DNA from: Siphonodentalium dalli
Taxonomy: Eukaryota; Mollusca; Scaphopoda; Gadilida; Siphonodentaliidae
Assembly: GCA_032622095.1 (NCBI GenBank)
Contig: CP136069.1
Coordinates: 200,109,239 to 200,173,238, forward strand
DNA length: 64,000 nucleotides
Direction of reading: 5' to 3'
Shown: one piece after another, positions 26,737 through 38,998 of the stretch
Layout: each line of letters opens with the position of its first letter
Numbering within the stretch: the first letter of the stretch is position 1
Translations under genes and position numbers: made by a program
Notes under the pieces: model-generated
Database searches by the model: none
The model's input: the letters and a program-made list of their open reading frames with translations, nothing else
Told to the model about the DNA's origin: nothing

Positions 26737-27637
26737 AGTAACACAATATGTGAAGATCATTCAAGGGTGGATTACTCTATCTACAGCAAAGATCAATGAA
26801 ACCATTCCAGGGTGGATAACCTATATATATTTGCAACATATCAGTATGGAGAGTCTAATTATGCTGCAGAGAGGCATTCTCAATTTTGATATACAAACAT
26901 GTTGCAGACTGCTACGAGAGTTACTAAATGTTAAGAGGTCCTGATTCTCCTGGTAATTAGCTACATGTATTATGGTGGTGTTATGAGGAACTACCACACA
27001 CCCTCTACATTCACAATGTTAGCGCCCATAAGAACCAGTACAGATCGCCGTACGGTTTACACGAACGTTTCCGATGTTAATCAGCCAATAACTGGAGCCT
27101 TTATTTCACAAAAAGCAATGAAACACTTACGTCACTTCAAACCGACCACATGCACGAGCTCGCTGGGTATTGTTACTGGGAGACTGATGGCATTATTAAC
27201 AATATGTTACCTACAATTGTTTTGGTAGTTTTGAAAAGATGTTAATGTTATTTATGTTCTATAAACATGTGTTGGCATAACATATATATGATTATAAGAA
27301 ACGACCGGAAGATCGATAAGAGAATGCATTGGTACAGGGTAAAATAAATCCCGACTTACGACTGGATTCGATATAGCGGGTCACATATACATGTAGATCA
27401 CCCAGGCTGCCAGCGAAAACTAGTAACACAACTAGCTGCATGTATGATAAATTGGTCAATCTACTAGACGATGAAGACCTCAGTGGTCCTACAACATGTA
27501 TGCGAAAAATCCATAACCAAATTATACTATACATACTACGTCATTACTGTCAATACATAAAGAAACATCAAGTGTTGTCAAACGTATATCAATTTATCAT
27601 TCAAACCAACATAGCTGCCCAGCAACAGGCCACTTAA
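26737..27637. other. No gene recognised
   Basis: Open frames up to 87 codons on both strands without family features. A fragment AAGAGAATGCATTGG near 27316 is a decayed right tip of the palindromic repeat found at 27658-27886. Confidence 0.4.
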
Positions 27638-28029
27638 CCCTTTACCCAACAGAACGGCCCTGTGCCAATGCATTCTCTTATATATGCGAGTCGACCATAG
27701 GTCGCCTCGCATATATAAGAGAATGCATTGGCTTAACACATTAAAAATTATAAAATTGTTAAAGAATGTAAGAAAAAATGGTAAAAAGTGTTAAAAAAAG
27801 ATTTTTTTTAGGCCAATGCATTCTCTTATATATGCGAGGCGACCTATGGTCGACTCGCATATATAAGAGAATGCATTGGCACAGGGCATAACTGTAACTA
27901 TCACAATGTGGTCAAGGAGCCGGTTCCAATGACATCCATATTTGTATGGTTCTATTGAGACAGTCCGAAGATATTTTAGGCTGTTGAAGCTTTATTTGGC
28001 CGGTTTTGGCCGGTTTGTTGGGTAAAGGG
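27638..28029. mobile_element. piggyBac-like MITE (TTAA target), copy A
   Basis: A 392-bp element flanked by TTAA on both sides (27634-27637, 28030-28033). The tips are CCCTTTACCCAACA and its reverse complement, and the similarity continues to CGGCC with two or three mismatches. TTAA targets and CCC tips are the signature of piggyBac elements. It carries no transposase. Its interior is mostly the double-palindrome cassette at 27658-27886. Confidence 0.85.
27658..27886. repeat. Paired 69-bp palindromes forming inverted ends
   Basis: Two palindromes, 27664-27732 and 27812-27880. Each has perfect 27-bp arms beginning GCCAATGCATTCTCTTATAT around a 15-nt loop. The two loops are reverse complements of each other, so the whole CCCTGTGCC...GGCACAGGG cassette is itself an inverted repeat. 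It could fold either as two hairpins or as one long one. Diverged copies occur at 29316-29388 and, as a tip only, near 27316. Confidence 0.9.
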
Positions 28030-28033
28030 TTAA

Positions 28034-28449
28034 CAGTGGAACCCCCTTCCGTCAGAAAAAGGTGCATATCACCATATATCAACTGTCTCCAGTTCGAGAC
28101 AAATTTAACCCGTTCTGCATATAACAGAACGACCCCCTCATTTCAACGAAATTCGAACGAGCGTCACTTTCCCATGTTTTGATTGACGCAGATCTCATAA
28201 ATTTGCAGAATATCTCCTTTAGATGGTCGACTGTGTGTGGGAGGAGCTATAACTCTAAATTTGCAGGCGGTTTACCGAAGATTTGTGAATGAAATACTTT
28301 TGGTTAAAGGGAAACAATGCACTCGTTGTGGGTATATATGCAAAAAAAATAAAAGGCTGTGAAAGCATCTCCACTTGAAGAGCATGAAGAGTTATTAGCC
28401 TGTGAGAGGAACATAATCCACTGGGCCGACCGTGGTTTAAAGGTACGGT
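28034..28449. other. No gene recognised
   Basis: Unassigned AT-rich DNA. A 104-codon minus frame (28255-28569) overlaps the dispersed repeat that follows and has no recognisable domain. Confidence 0.4.
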
Positions 28450-28940
28450 TGGCCTTGGCGGTGGGTATTCTGTGAAAATATTTCCCCCGTCAAAAACCGC
28501 CACAAACAGAAAGAACAACAAAATGTAGACAGACTTTGTCCGTATACAAATAAGAAATATCGCATACACAGTATGTTATTGTCATATTTTTGACCATTGT
28601 TATGTAAACAAAAGCATAAAAATTTACTTTTCTGGTGTTTGTTTATATTATGATGGTAAACATAAAGAGCGTTCTTTGTGGGTGAATTCCTGATATGGAA
28701 CGAATAAAGAGCGTTTGTGCCATTTGTGTGTGATTAGCCAGCAGCATTGTGCTGTCTTCTGTAACACAATCAGGCTCTTGCTTAGGTAAAATATAGTAAA
28801 TCTTTATGATAACATGCTGTTTACGCGATGGTCATGGTATATATGAACGAAACAGTATGCGTTTTAATGTTTGTCTGTTTACGGTGATGGAACAAATATG
28901 AATATTTTCGACAACTAAGGCCTCATGTGCCTTTAACGCT
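28450..28940. repeat. Dispersed repeat R, copy A
   Basis: Contains TAAACATAAAGAGCGTT and a second AATAAAGAGCGTTT. It is homologous to 41078-41455 and is duplicated again at 34713-35203. The ends are not sharp and no inverted termini are visible. It is an unclassified dispersed element. Confidence 0.6.
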
Positions 28941-28974
28941 AGGCAAATTCACACCCTGATTTGTTTATCTCAAA

Positions 28975-29132
28975 TGCATGAGCAGAATTTTACCGCTCAC
29001 GGTGGGAGGGGCCAGGACACACCGGGTCGAGGAGGGCCCAGGACACACCGGGGACGGAGAAGCGGAGGGACCAGGACACCGGGTCGGGGTCGGGGGGGGG
29101 GGGGGGGGTAGGAGAGGGAGGGGGTGGAATGG
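28975..29132. repeat. G-rich minisatellite with a 17-G run
   Basis: Short repeats of GGGCCAGGACACACCGGG type lead into GGGTCGGGGTC and then 17 G. The Gly/Arg-rich frame through it (28978-29178) is a repeat artefact. It could form a G-quadruplex, and its poly-G is the only visible length difference between the two 6.26-kb copies. Confidence 0.75.
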
Positions 29133-29149
29133 GAGGGATCGGGACTCAC

Positions 29150-29388
29150 ATATTGTTAAAGAATATAAGAAAAAATGATAACAGTTTTAAAGAATATAAG
29201 AACAAATGATAAAAATTGTTAAAGAATGTAAGAAAATATATAAAACAAAATATAAAAATGGTTAAAGAATGTAAGAAAAATGTATAAAAAATGATAACAA
29301 AAAAATGTTAGGCCAATGCATTATCTTATATATGCGAGGCGACCTATGGTCGACTGGTGTATATAAAAGAATGCATTGACACAGGTTC
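29150..29388. repeat. Diverged, expanded copy of the palindrome cassette
   Basis: Four units of a GTTAAAGAATGTAAGAAAA motif (about 33 bp apart) lead into a decayed palindrome beginning GGCCAATGCATTATC. The same GTTAAAGAATGTAAG motif lies between the two palindromes at 27745-27790, so this is the same cassette with its middle amplified. Confidence 0.7.
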
Positions 29389-30496
29389 TTAATCATAATC
29401 TGAACATGAAAATTTCAAAATCCTATCATCTAGACTGGCCTCAAGCTTTCCAATTTTTGGAGATTTACAACCTTACACACCTTAAGATTAGAAAATTTCC
29501 AACTGATGGCCACGTTGGTAAATAATGTTGACAAAAATAGGAAATTATGTAAATGTTTTTCTAAAAACAACCAACTGCTAACAAACACAAGCTATGATTT
29601 CAACCTATTGCTGGTGTGAAATTTTCAACTGATGTTATGGCAGGTATGAAATTTCCAACTGTTGAAAATTTTGACCGAAAAAAACCTGTCCGTGTGTTAC
29701 AGTTGATGACAGTTACAAAAACAATATTTTATTTCGCTCGAATGCCTCGCGTCCCTTTAAGTACACGTGCTTTAGGGTGATATATCGCAAATCTATTTAT
29801 CAAGTCAATTATAATGCGCCTTTCTGATCCGAAATATATTGTATGAATCAGTGGGGAATAACCTCTACCGAATTCATTTTCATCCGGGGACAATATTTAT
29901 CGTGAAATCTGAGCAACAAGTTTACATGTGTGTTATTTAAGAAATGAATGTTATTGTGTGATACGACGCGGTGGTCGTTGGGCACTAATATGCACCAAAA
30001 ACCCTCAGTGCCATATCCACCCACACCACACACCCCATGAATCCATTTCTTATATGGATATACCTTTTTGAAGATTTATTCCCATAAAAACTGAATGTAT
30101 TCTTATTTATTTTCACAAAATCTGTCGAGAATTAGAGACTGGCCAATTATTAGCGCCATATGGTCTAATTTACTGTCGTAGTTTGGCATAATTTTTTGAA
30201 GATCAGTATCGAAATTAATGCACAGAAAATTTTAACTTTTTGAGTATGATAATTTTAAATCTTGGCACATGTTTCATTCATAGTTTGTTCGTAATCCTAT
30301 CTACTGCCGGGTTGATGCGCAGTGCCGAAACCCGAACATATAGGTCACGTATATAGTATACACATTATATACTGATGAAGGTGCTCAATTAAATTATAAT
30401 ATAATGCAGGACAGTCATATTTTAGGGTGAGGATATATCATCCCATTGTTTTGTGTATTGACACCCAATCCATGACTAGCCTGAATAGGGTTACAA
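29389..30496. other. No gene recognised
   Basis: AT-rich. Repeated GAAATTTCCAACTG-like words between 29400 and 29680 match those at the window start. No domain is visible in frames of up to 61 codons. Confidence 0.4.
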
Positions 30497-30830
30497 GACT
30501 GAATCACTTCCACACATGATTACCACCGACTGCCAAGACTGAATCACTTCCACACATGATTACCACCGACTGCTACAAGACTGAATCACTTCCACACATG
30601 ATTACCACCGACTGCCAAGACTGAATCACTTCCACACGTGATTACCACCGACTGCCAAGACTTAATCACTTCCACACATGATTACCACCGACTGAATCAC
30701 TTCCACACATGATTACCACCGACTGCCAAGACTTAATCACTTCCACACATGATTACCACCGACTGAATCACTTCCACACATGATTACCACCGACTGCCAA
30801 GACTGAATCACTTCCACACATGATTACCAC
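30497..30830. repeat. 40-bp satellite, truncated by the duplication junction
   Basis: Units of GACTGAATCACTTCCACACA plus TGATTACCACCGACTGCCAA (40 bp), with a shorter variant of about 30 bp. The array stops inside a unit at the CGA where copy B of the 6.26-kb block begins. Confidence 0.92.
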
Positions 30831-31207
30831 CGATAATTAAACATAGAAAATACATGCAATCACTCCTCTTGAAATTTCAGACTCCAAACAAAACATTGGC
30901 ACATTGCAAAGCCCGTGGTTCCTAGATGGAATGTTTTTGGTGTGAGGTAAAACATGTCAATATTGTTTTCATGCAATTCTGACTCAAGATTATAAATCCC
31001 AAATTTAAAGGTATATTCCATGATAGACTATAAAATTGTTTTCATGCAGAAACTTTGCGCAGATGCCAATCCTGGTGATCGTGTACTAATTTATCATAAT
31101 TCGTGGATGGTCAGGGCTGCAGGCCATTATATGTTAACACTGAGGTCTGGGGCCTATGGGAAATAATTACTTCACTGTAACCTTTTACACCCTATGGACA
31201 CACAGTA

Positions 31208-31659
31208 TGTTATAAGCAACTAAATACATGAAATTATGCCCCTTGGCATTTGTGTAGGGAAACTCGAGTCAGCATAACAAAAATACAGGCAGCTGAATGG
31301 TGTATAATATCTTCGGTTGTTTAATGTGAAAGAAAAAATAAATTCATAGGCTATGTTAATTCCTCGGCCATTTGTGTGGGACTGTTCGTCAAGCGGCTAC
31401 ATTGGTCGCCAAATTTGGTAGGGGGTGGGGGTATTTTTCTATATTAAAATTTTGTGCACAAAAGGGGATAGTTGTGGAAATGCCAATTTATTTCCAGGAA
31501 TAAATATGGTGAGGCACCATTTCTTTTTTGACAACTTATGTCCGACATGGAGTTCTACACGCAAAAGTATTTAAAGTTTGGCTCAGCAGGGTAATGAATC
31601 GTCGGGATGGCTTAACCCTAACACTGTCGCCTATGGGAAATATTTAGTTGATTGTAACC
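31208..31659. mobile_element. MITE, duplicate of 24945-25396
   Basis: Carried along by the 6.26-kb duplication (offset 6263). TA is present on both sides as in copy A. Confidence 0.75.
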
Positions 31660-32551
31660 TATAGGCAAAAATCGTGTTTTGTGGTATCATCGGCTTGTAG
31701 GGCAACAAAGTACATATTTTGGCCACCAATCAAATCAAATCCAAGATTGAACAAAATTAAGGACCCAAAGCGTGTCGAGGCGCCCCATAATCTGACAAAT
31801 TAACCCTTTGCAACAAAATTCAGATTTTATGCCAAAAAATGGGTGTTTTGTAAAAATGAATTATTTGGAACAGATAGTGCACCTTTAATGTCAAAAAGTG
31901 GACAACGAGCCCAGCAGCCTCTCGGCGTATTTAGTGATCCGACTATTCTCGATCTGGTATTGGGAGTGGACCGGGAAATTCTAAGGGACACAGCGAACCC
32001 CAGTTTCGAGTCCGAAAAATCGAGGGGGGTGGGGTAATTCAAGTTACAAATTTGTCATTTCCTTCCATGTAAATGAAATGCGACTTTTTTGCGTCTTGAA
32101 GACAGTTATTACTGGCATCCAGTTACATTGTCAAATCGGCGTTATTATATGTCCCTGTGTGTTTCCCGCGACCAAAACAAACGATTTTCGATTCGAAAAT
32201 CGCGCTTTTTGGGTATTTGTGTTGTTTTAAAAAATATTTATGTCAAGTACACTTCACAGCCATCCGACTTCTATTAAAAAAATAGCACGTGTTCATGTAA
32301 GACATAAAACAGGAACAAAGTGGCTAGAGTCCCAATGGTGTGGTGTTAGCTGGTGGTTAAAGTGGAACATAGGTGCTCCGACGAAGTTTTATTTTGCGCC
32401 CAATGTCACGAACAGGGGTGTTAAATACAACCCAATATAGGGATAATTGGTGTAGTTCTTGTCTGGAAAGCACGTTTTTTATTAATATTATGTTTTCTGT
32501 GACAATTTGATATATATTCAAGCAAAAAACCACAAATTTTGGTTGCGTATA

Positions 32552-32999
32552 GGTTATAAGCAACTAAATACATGAAATTATGCCCCTTGGCTTTGTGTAG
32601 GGAAACTCGAGTCAGCATAAAAATAATACAGGTAGCTGAATGGTGTATAATATCTTCGGTTGTTTAATGTGAAAAAAAAATAAATTCATAGGCTATGTTA
32701 ATTCCTCGGCCGTTTGTGTGGGACTGTTCGTCAAGCGGCTACATTGGTCGCCAAATTTGGTAGGGGTGGGGGTATTTTTCTATATTAAAATTTGTGCACA
32801 AAAGGGGGTAGTTGTGGAAATGCCAATTTATTTCCAGGAATAAGTATGGTAAGGCACCATTTCTTTTTTGACAACTTATGTCCGACATGGAGTTCTACAC
32901 GCAAAAGTATTTAAAGTTTGGCTTAGTAGGGTAATGAATCGTCGGGATGGCTTAACCCTAACACTGTCGCCTATGGGAAATATTTAGTTGACTGTAACC
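32552..32999. mobile_element. MITE, duplicate of 26289-26736
   Basis: Carried along by the 6.26-kb duplication (offset 6263), with the same ends as in copy A. Confidence 0.72.
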
Positions 33000-33900
33000 A
33001 GTAACACAATATGTGAAGATCATTCAAGGGTGGATTACTCTATCTACAGCAAAGATCAATGAAACCATTCCAGGGTGGATAACCTATATATATTTGCAAC
33101 ATATCAGTATGGAGAGTCTAATTATGCTGCAGAGAGGCATTCTCAATTTTGATATACAAACATGTTGCAGACTGCTACGAGAGTTACTAAATGTTAAGAG
33201 GTCCTGATTCTCCTGGTAATTAGCTACATGTATTATGGTGGTGTTATGAGGAACTACCACACACCCTCTACATTCACAATGTTAGCGCCCATAAGAACCA
33301 GTACAGATCGCCGTACGGTTTACACGAACGTTTCCGATGTTAATCAGCCAATAACTGGAGCCTTTATTTCACAAAAAGCAATGAAACACTTACGTCACTT
33401 CAAACCGACCACATGCACGAGCTCGCTGGGTATTGTTACTGGGAGACTGATGGCATTATTAACAATATGTTACCTACAATTGTTTTGGTAGTTTTGAAAA
33501 GATGTTAATGTTATTTATGTTCTATAAACATGTGTTGGCATAACATATATATGATTATAAGAAACGACCGGAAGATCGATAAGAGAATGCATTGGTACAG
33601 GGTAAAATAAATCCCGACTTACGACTGGATTCGATATAGCGGGTCACATATACATGTAGATCACCCAGGCTGCCAGCGAAAACTAGTAACACAACTAGCT
33701 GCATGTATGATAAATTGGTCAATCTACTAGACGATGAAGACCTCAGTGGTCCTACAACATGTATGCGAAAAATCCATAACCAAATTATACTATACATACT
33801 ACGTCATTACTGTCAATACATAAAGAAACATCAAGTGTTGTCAAACGTATATCAATTTATCATTCAAACCAACATAGCTGCCCAGCAACAGGCCACTTAA

Positions 33901-34292
33901 CCCTTTACCCAACAGAACGGCCCTGTGCCAATGCATTCTCTTATATATGCGAGTCGACCATAGGTCGCCTCGCATATATAAGAGAATGCATTGGCTTAAC
34001 ACATTAAAAATTATAAAATTGTTAAAGAATGTAAGAAAAAATGGTAAAAAGTGTTAAAAAAAGATTTTTTTTAGGCCAATGCATTCTCTTATATATGCGA
34101 GGCGACCTATGGTCGACTCGCATATATAAGAGAATGCATTGGCACAGGGCATAACTGTAACTATCACAATGTGGTCAAGGAGCCGGTTCCAATGACATCC
34201 ATATTTGTATGGTTCTATTGAGACAGTCCGAAGATATTTTAGGCTGTTGAAGCTTTATTTGGCCGGTTTTGGCCGGTTTGTTGGGTAAAGGG
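33901..34292. mobile_element. piggyBac-like MITE, copy B
   Basis: A duplicate of 27638-28029 with TTAA at 33897-33900 and 34293-34296 and the same double-palindrome cassette inside. It arose by the block duplication and not by a new transposition. Confidence 0.85.
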
Positions 34293-34712
34293 TTAACAGT
34301 GGAACCCCCTTCCGTCAGAAAAAGGTGCATATCACCATATATCAACTGTCTCCAGTTCGAGACAAATTTAACCCGTTCTGCATATAACAGAACGACCCCC
34401 TCATTTCAACGAAATTCGAACGAGCGTCACTTTCCCATGTTTTGATTGACGCAGATCTCATAAATTTGCAGAATATCTCCTTTAGATGGTCGACTGTGTG
34501 TGGGAGGAGCTATAACTCTAAATTTGCAGGCGGTTTACCGAAGATTTGTGAATGAAATACTTTTGGTTAAAGGGAAACAATGCACTCGTTGTGGGTATAT
34601 ATGCAAAAAAAATAAAAGGCTGTGAAAGCATCTCCACTTGAAGAGCATGAAGAGTTATTAGCCTGTGAGAGGAACATAATCCACTGGGCCGACCGTGGTT
34701 TAAAGGTACGGT

Positions 34713-35203
34713 TGGCCTTGGCGGTGGGTATTCTGTGAAAATATTTCCCCCGTCAAAAACCGCCACAAACAGAAAGAACAACAAAATGTAGACAGACTTT
34801 GTCCGTATACAAATAAGAAATATCGCATACACAGTATGTTATTGTCATATTTTTGACCATTGTTATGTAAACAAAAGCATAAAAATTTACTTTTCTGGTG
34901 TTTGTTTATATTATGATGGTAAACATAAAGAGCGTTCTTTGTGGGTGAATTCCTGATATGGAACGAATAAAGAGCGTTTGTGCCATTTGTGTGTGATTAG
35001 CCAGCAGCATTGTGCTGTCTTCTGTAACACAATCAGGCTCTTGCTTAGGTAAAATATAGTAAATCTTTATGATAACATGCTGTTTACGCGATGGTCATGG
35101 TATATATGAACGAAACAGTATGCGTTTTAATGTTTGTCTGTTTACGGTGATGGAACAAATATGAATATTTTCGACAACTAAGGCCTCATGTGCCTTTAAC
35201 GCT
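34713..35203. repeat. Dispersed repeat R, copy B
   Basis: A duplicate of 28450-28940 by the block duplication. Confidence 0.6.
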
Positions 35204-36758
35204 AGGCAAATTCACACCCTGATTTGTTTATCTCAAATGCATGAGCAGAATTTTACCGCTCACGGTGGGAGGGGCCAGGACACACCGGGTCGAGGAGGGC
35301 CCAGGACACACCGGGGACGGAGAAGCGGAGGGACCAGGACACCGGGTCGGGGTCGGGGGGGGGGGGGGGGTAGGAGAGGGAGGGGGTGGAATGGGAGGGA
35401 TCGGGACTCACATATTGTTAAAGAATATAAGAAAAAATGATAACAGTTTTAAAGAATATAAGAACAAATGATAAAAATTGTTAAAGAATGTAAGAAAATA
35501 TATAAAACAAAATATAAAAATGGTTAAAGAATGTAAGAAAAATGTATAAAAAATGATAACAAAAAAATGTTAGGCCAATGCATTATCTTATATATGCGAG
35601 GCGACCTATGGTCGACTGGTGTATATAAAAGAATGCATTGACACAGGTTCTTAATCATAATCTGAACATGAAAATTTCAAAATCCTATCATCTAGACTGG
35701 CCTCAAGCTTTCCAATTTTTGGAGATTTACAACCTTACACACCTTAAGATTAGAAAATTTCCAACTGATGGCCACGTTGGTAAATAATGTTGACAAAAAT
35801 AGGAAATTATGTAAATGTTTTTCTAAAAACAACCAACTGCTAACAAACACAAGCTATGATTTCAACCTATTGCTGGTGTGAAATTTTCAACTGATGTTAT
35901 GGCAGGTATGAAATTTCCAACTGTTGAAAATTTTGACCGAAAAAAACCTGTCCGTGTGTTACAGTTGATGACAGTTACAAAAACAATATTTTATTTCGCT
36001 CGAATGCCTCGCGTCCCTTTAAGTACACGTGCTTTAGGGTGATATATCGCAAATCTATTTATCAAGTCAATTATAATGCGCCTTTCTGATCCGAAATATA
36101 TTGTATGAATCAGTGGGGAATAACCTCTACCGAATTCATTTTCATCCGGGGACAATATTTATCGTGAAATCTGAGCAACAAGTTTACATGTGTGTTATTT
36201 AAGAAATGAATGTTATTGTGTGATACGACGCGGTGGTCGTTGGGCACTAATATGCACCAAAAACCCTCAGTGCCATATCCACCCACACCACACACCCCAT
36301 GAATCCATTTCTTATATGGATATACCTTTTTGAAGATTTATTCCCATAAAAACTGAATGTATTCTTATTTATTTTCACAAAATCTGTCGAGAATTAGAGA
36401 CTGGCCAATTATTAGCGCCATATGGTCTAATTTACTGTCGTAGTTTGGCATAATTTTTTGAAGATCAGTATCGAAATTAATGCACAGAAAATTTTAACTT
36501 TTTGAGTATGATAATTTTAAATCTTGGCACATGTTTCATTCATAGTTTGTTCGTAATCCTATCTACTGCCGGGTTGATGCGCAGTGCCGAAACCCGAACA
36601 TATAGGTCACGTATATAGTATACACATTATATACTGATGAAGGTGCTCAATTAAATTATAATATAATGCAGGACAGTCATATTTTAGGGTGAGGATATAT
36701 CATCCCATTGTTTTGTGTATTGACACCCAATCCATGACTAGCCTGAATAGGGTTACAA

Positions 36759-37840
36759 GACTGAATCACTTCCACACATGATTACCACCGACTGCCAAGA
36801 CTGAATCACTTCCACACATGATTACCACCGACTGCTACAAGACTGAATCACTTCCACACATGATTACCACCGACTGCCAAGACTGAATCACTTCCACACG
36901 TGATTACCACCGACTGCCAAGACTTAATCACTTCCACACATGATTACCACCGACTGAATCACTTCCACACATGATTACCACCGACTGCCAAGACTTAATC
37001 ACTTCCACACATGATTACCACCGACTGAATCACTTCCACACATGATTACCACCGACTGCCAAGACTGAATCACTTCCACACATGATTACCACCGACTGCC
37101 AAGACTTAATCACTTCCACACATGATTACCACCGACTGAATCACTTCCACACATGATTACCACCGACTGCCAAGTTACAAGACTGAATCACTTCCACACA
37201 TGATTACCACCGACTGCCAAGTTACAAGACTGAATCACTTCCACACATGATTACCACCGACTGCCAAGTTAAAAGACTGAATCACTTCCACACATGATTA
37301 CCACCGACTGCCAAGTTACAAGACTGAATCACTTCCACACATGATTACCACTGACTGCCAAGACTGAATCACTTCCACACATGATTACCACCGACTGCCA
37401 AGACTGAATCACTTCCACACATGATTACCACTGACTGCCAAGACTGAATCACTTCCACACATGATTACCACCGACTGCCAAGACTGAATCACTTCCACAC
37501 ATGATTACCACCGACTGCCAAGACTGAATCACTTCCACACATGATTACCACCGACTGCCAAGTTACAAGACTTAATCACTTCCACACATGATTACCACCG
37601 ACTGCCAAGACTGAATCACTTCCACACATGATTACCACCGACTGCCAAGACTGAATCACTTCCACACATGATTACCACCGACTGCCAAGACTGAATCACT
37701 TCCACACATGATTACCACCGACTGCCAAGACTGAATCACTTCCACACATGATTACCACCGACTGAATCACTTCCACACATGATTACCACCGACTGCCAAG
37801 TCGATCACTTCCACACATGATTACCACCGACTGCCAAGTC
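36759..37840. repeat. 40-bp satellite, long array
   Basis: About 27 units of the GACTGAATCACTTCCACACA family. Three length classes are visible: about 30 bp (no GCCAAGA linker), 40 bp, and about 46 bp (linker extended to GCCAAGTTACAAGA). The first part matches the truncated array at 30497-30830, and the rest exists only here. Confidence 0.93.
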
Positions 37841-38254
37841 GGACAAATCTTCTAAATTTCTGAATTTGACAAAATAAAATATTACTGTCACACGTAAATT
37901 CCTAAAAAATTAGAAGTGATGACGAACATACTATGGTAAATCTATGTGTCGACAAGGTGATTCAGACAAATTAATTGATGCTATATTACCGTCAAAACTA
38001 CATGTAATCAATATCGCACGTCTATTGACATTCGTTTCAGGAAACCACACTGACAGTTTCGCACCACACAATGGAATAGCCCAAGGCCAAAAACACGATA
38101 CCAACTAATAATGTACTATTAGGGTATACGTGTATCACCACTGCACCGAATACATGTATATACTGTACATACAGCCTCATATTCTTATGTAAATAGTAAT
38201 CTTTGTATTTATCTAAGTTCAAGTTAAGAATAAATCATTGAACCAGGACAACAA
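37841..38254. other. No gene recognised
   Basis: AT-rich DNA between two tandem arrays. Only a 61-codon minus frame is present, with no recognisable features. Confidence 0.4.
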
Positions 38255-38415
38255 TTAATCGGCTCAGTCCTTATGTGCTTGACATGTTAATCGGCTCAGT
38301 CCTTATGTGCTTGACATGTTAATCGGCTCAGTCCTTATGTGCTTAACATGTTAATCGGCTCAGTCCTTATGTGCTTGACATGTTAATCGGCTCAGTCCGT
38401 ATGTGCTTGACATGT
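38255..38415. repeat. 32-bp minisatellite, five units
   Basis: Five tandem copies of a 32-bp unit that contains AATCGGCTCAGTCCTTATGT and then GCTTGACATGTT. Two single-base variants are present (CTTAACATG in unit 3, CCGTATG in unit 5). Confidence 0.92.
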
Positions 38416-38575
38416 CTGAACTTTGCACTGTATTTTTCAATAACAAACATAGAAGGATTTTTGACATTGGGACCAAAGATAAGAATCAAATGCTGAGGAT
38501 ATAAATTTACCTCAGGATCATTGGGTCAAAGACTGGTACATAGCAGAAGTGGTTACCCGTTTACCACTGCATATA

Positions 38576-38996
38576 GCTTACACTGGTGTAAATATGGTTC
38601 GGAGTGACATCTAGCGGATGCATGAGGAATATATAGGAGAGAATAAAATAGACACTGGGCCCTGATTGGTCAATAGCCTTGTGTGCTTTTCGCATAAAAA
38701 AAATCATCACACCTCTTCCCTATGATTTTACATAGGTAAAATAACCATTGGCACAGGAATTAACCCTTTGTAGTGAAGTTTGATTTTTTTATGCGGTTCT
38801 GACACTAGTTACGAAAACACAAGATTTAAAGGCGAATTCCCTGCTAGACAGACATGATTTTTTAATGTAAAAAGTTTCCCAGAATGTCAATTTTTCAGAT
38901 TTAAAGAAAATTTTGGACCCAACATTTATATTGCCAACAGTATACGCAAAAACGTTAGCACTGAGGCCTATGGAAAACATTTACACCAGTGTAACC
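38576..38996. mobile_element. 421-bp MITE, TA target, tips TTACACTGGTGTAAAT
   Basis: Left end GCTTACACTGGTGTAAAT, right end its reverse complement with one mismatch, flanked by TA (38574-38575 and 38997-38998). The right subterminal region carries the same GCCTATGG-AAA word as the other MITEs here. It contains CTAGCGGATGC and a GGGCCCTGATTGGTCAATAG stretch shared with the copy at 39879. Confidence 0.82.
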
Positions 38997-38998
38997 TA

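Larger units (their letters stand above)
24568..30830. repeat. 6.26-kb tandem duplication, copy A
   Basis: This block recurs immediately downstream at 30831-37093. Offsets of matching positions are 6263 bp up to about 29100 and 6262 bp after it. The one change is a poly-G run (17 G here, 16 G in copy B). Translations of the matching frames compared are identical. The left breakpoint lies in a MITE and the right one in a 40-bp satellite. Both share the trinucleotide CGA at the junction. Confidence 0.95.
30831..37093. repeat. 6.26-kb tandem duplication, copy B
   Basis: Same content and order as 24568-30830. Its matching elements are the left-truncated MITE (30831-31182), MITEs at 31208-31659 and 32552-32999, the piggyBac-like MITE at 33901-34292, repeat R at 34713-35203, the G-rich run near 35357-35372 (16 G) and the 40-bp satellite from 36759. 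Near-identity implies a very recent event, gene conversion, or an assembly artefact. Confidence 0.95.

Noticed and set aside
28978-29178. Gly/Arg-rich frame (and its copy at 35237-35471)
   Set aside because: It is the translation of a G-rich minisatellite and changes frame with the length of the poly-G run between the two copies.
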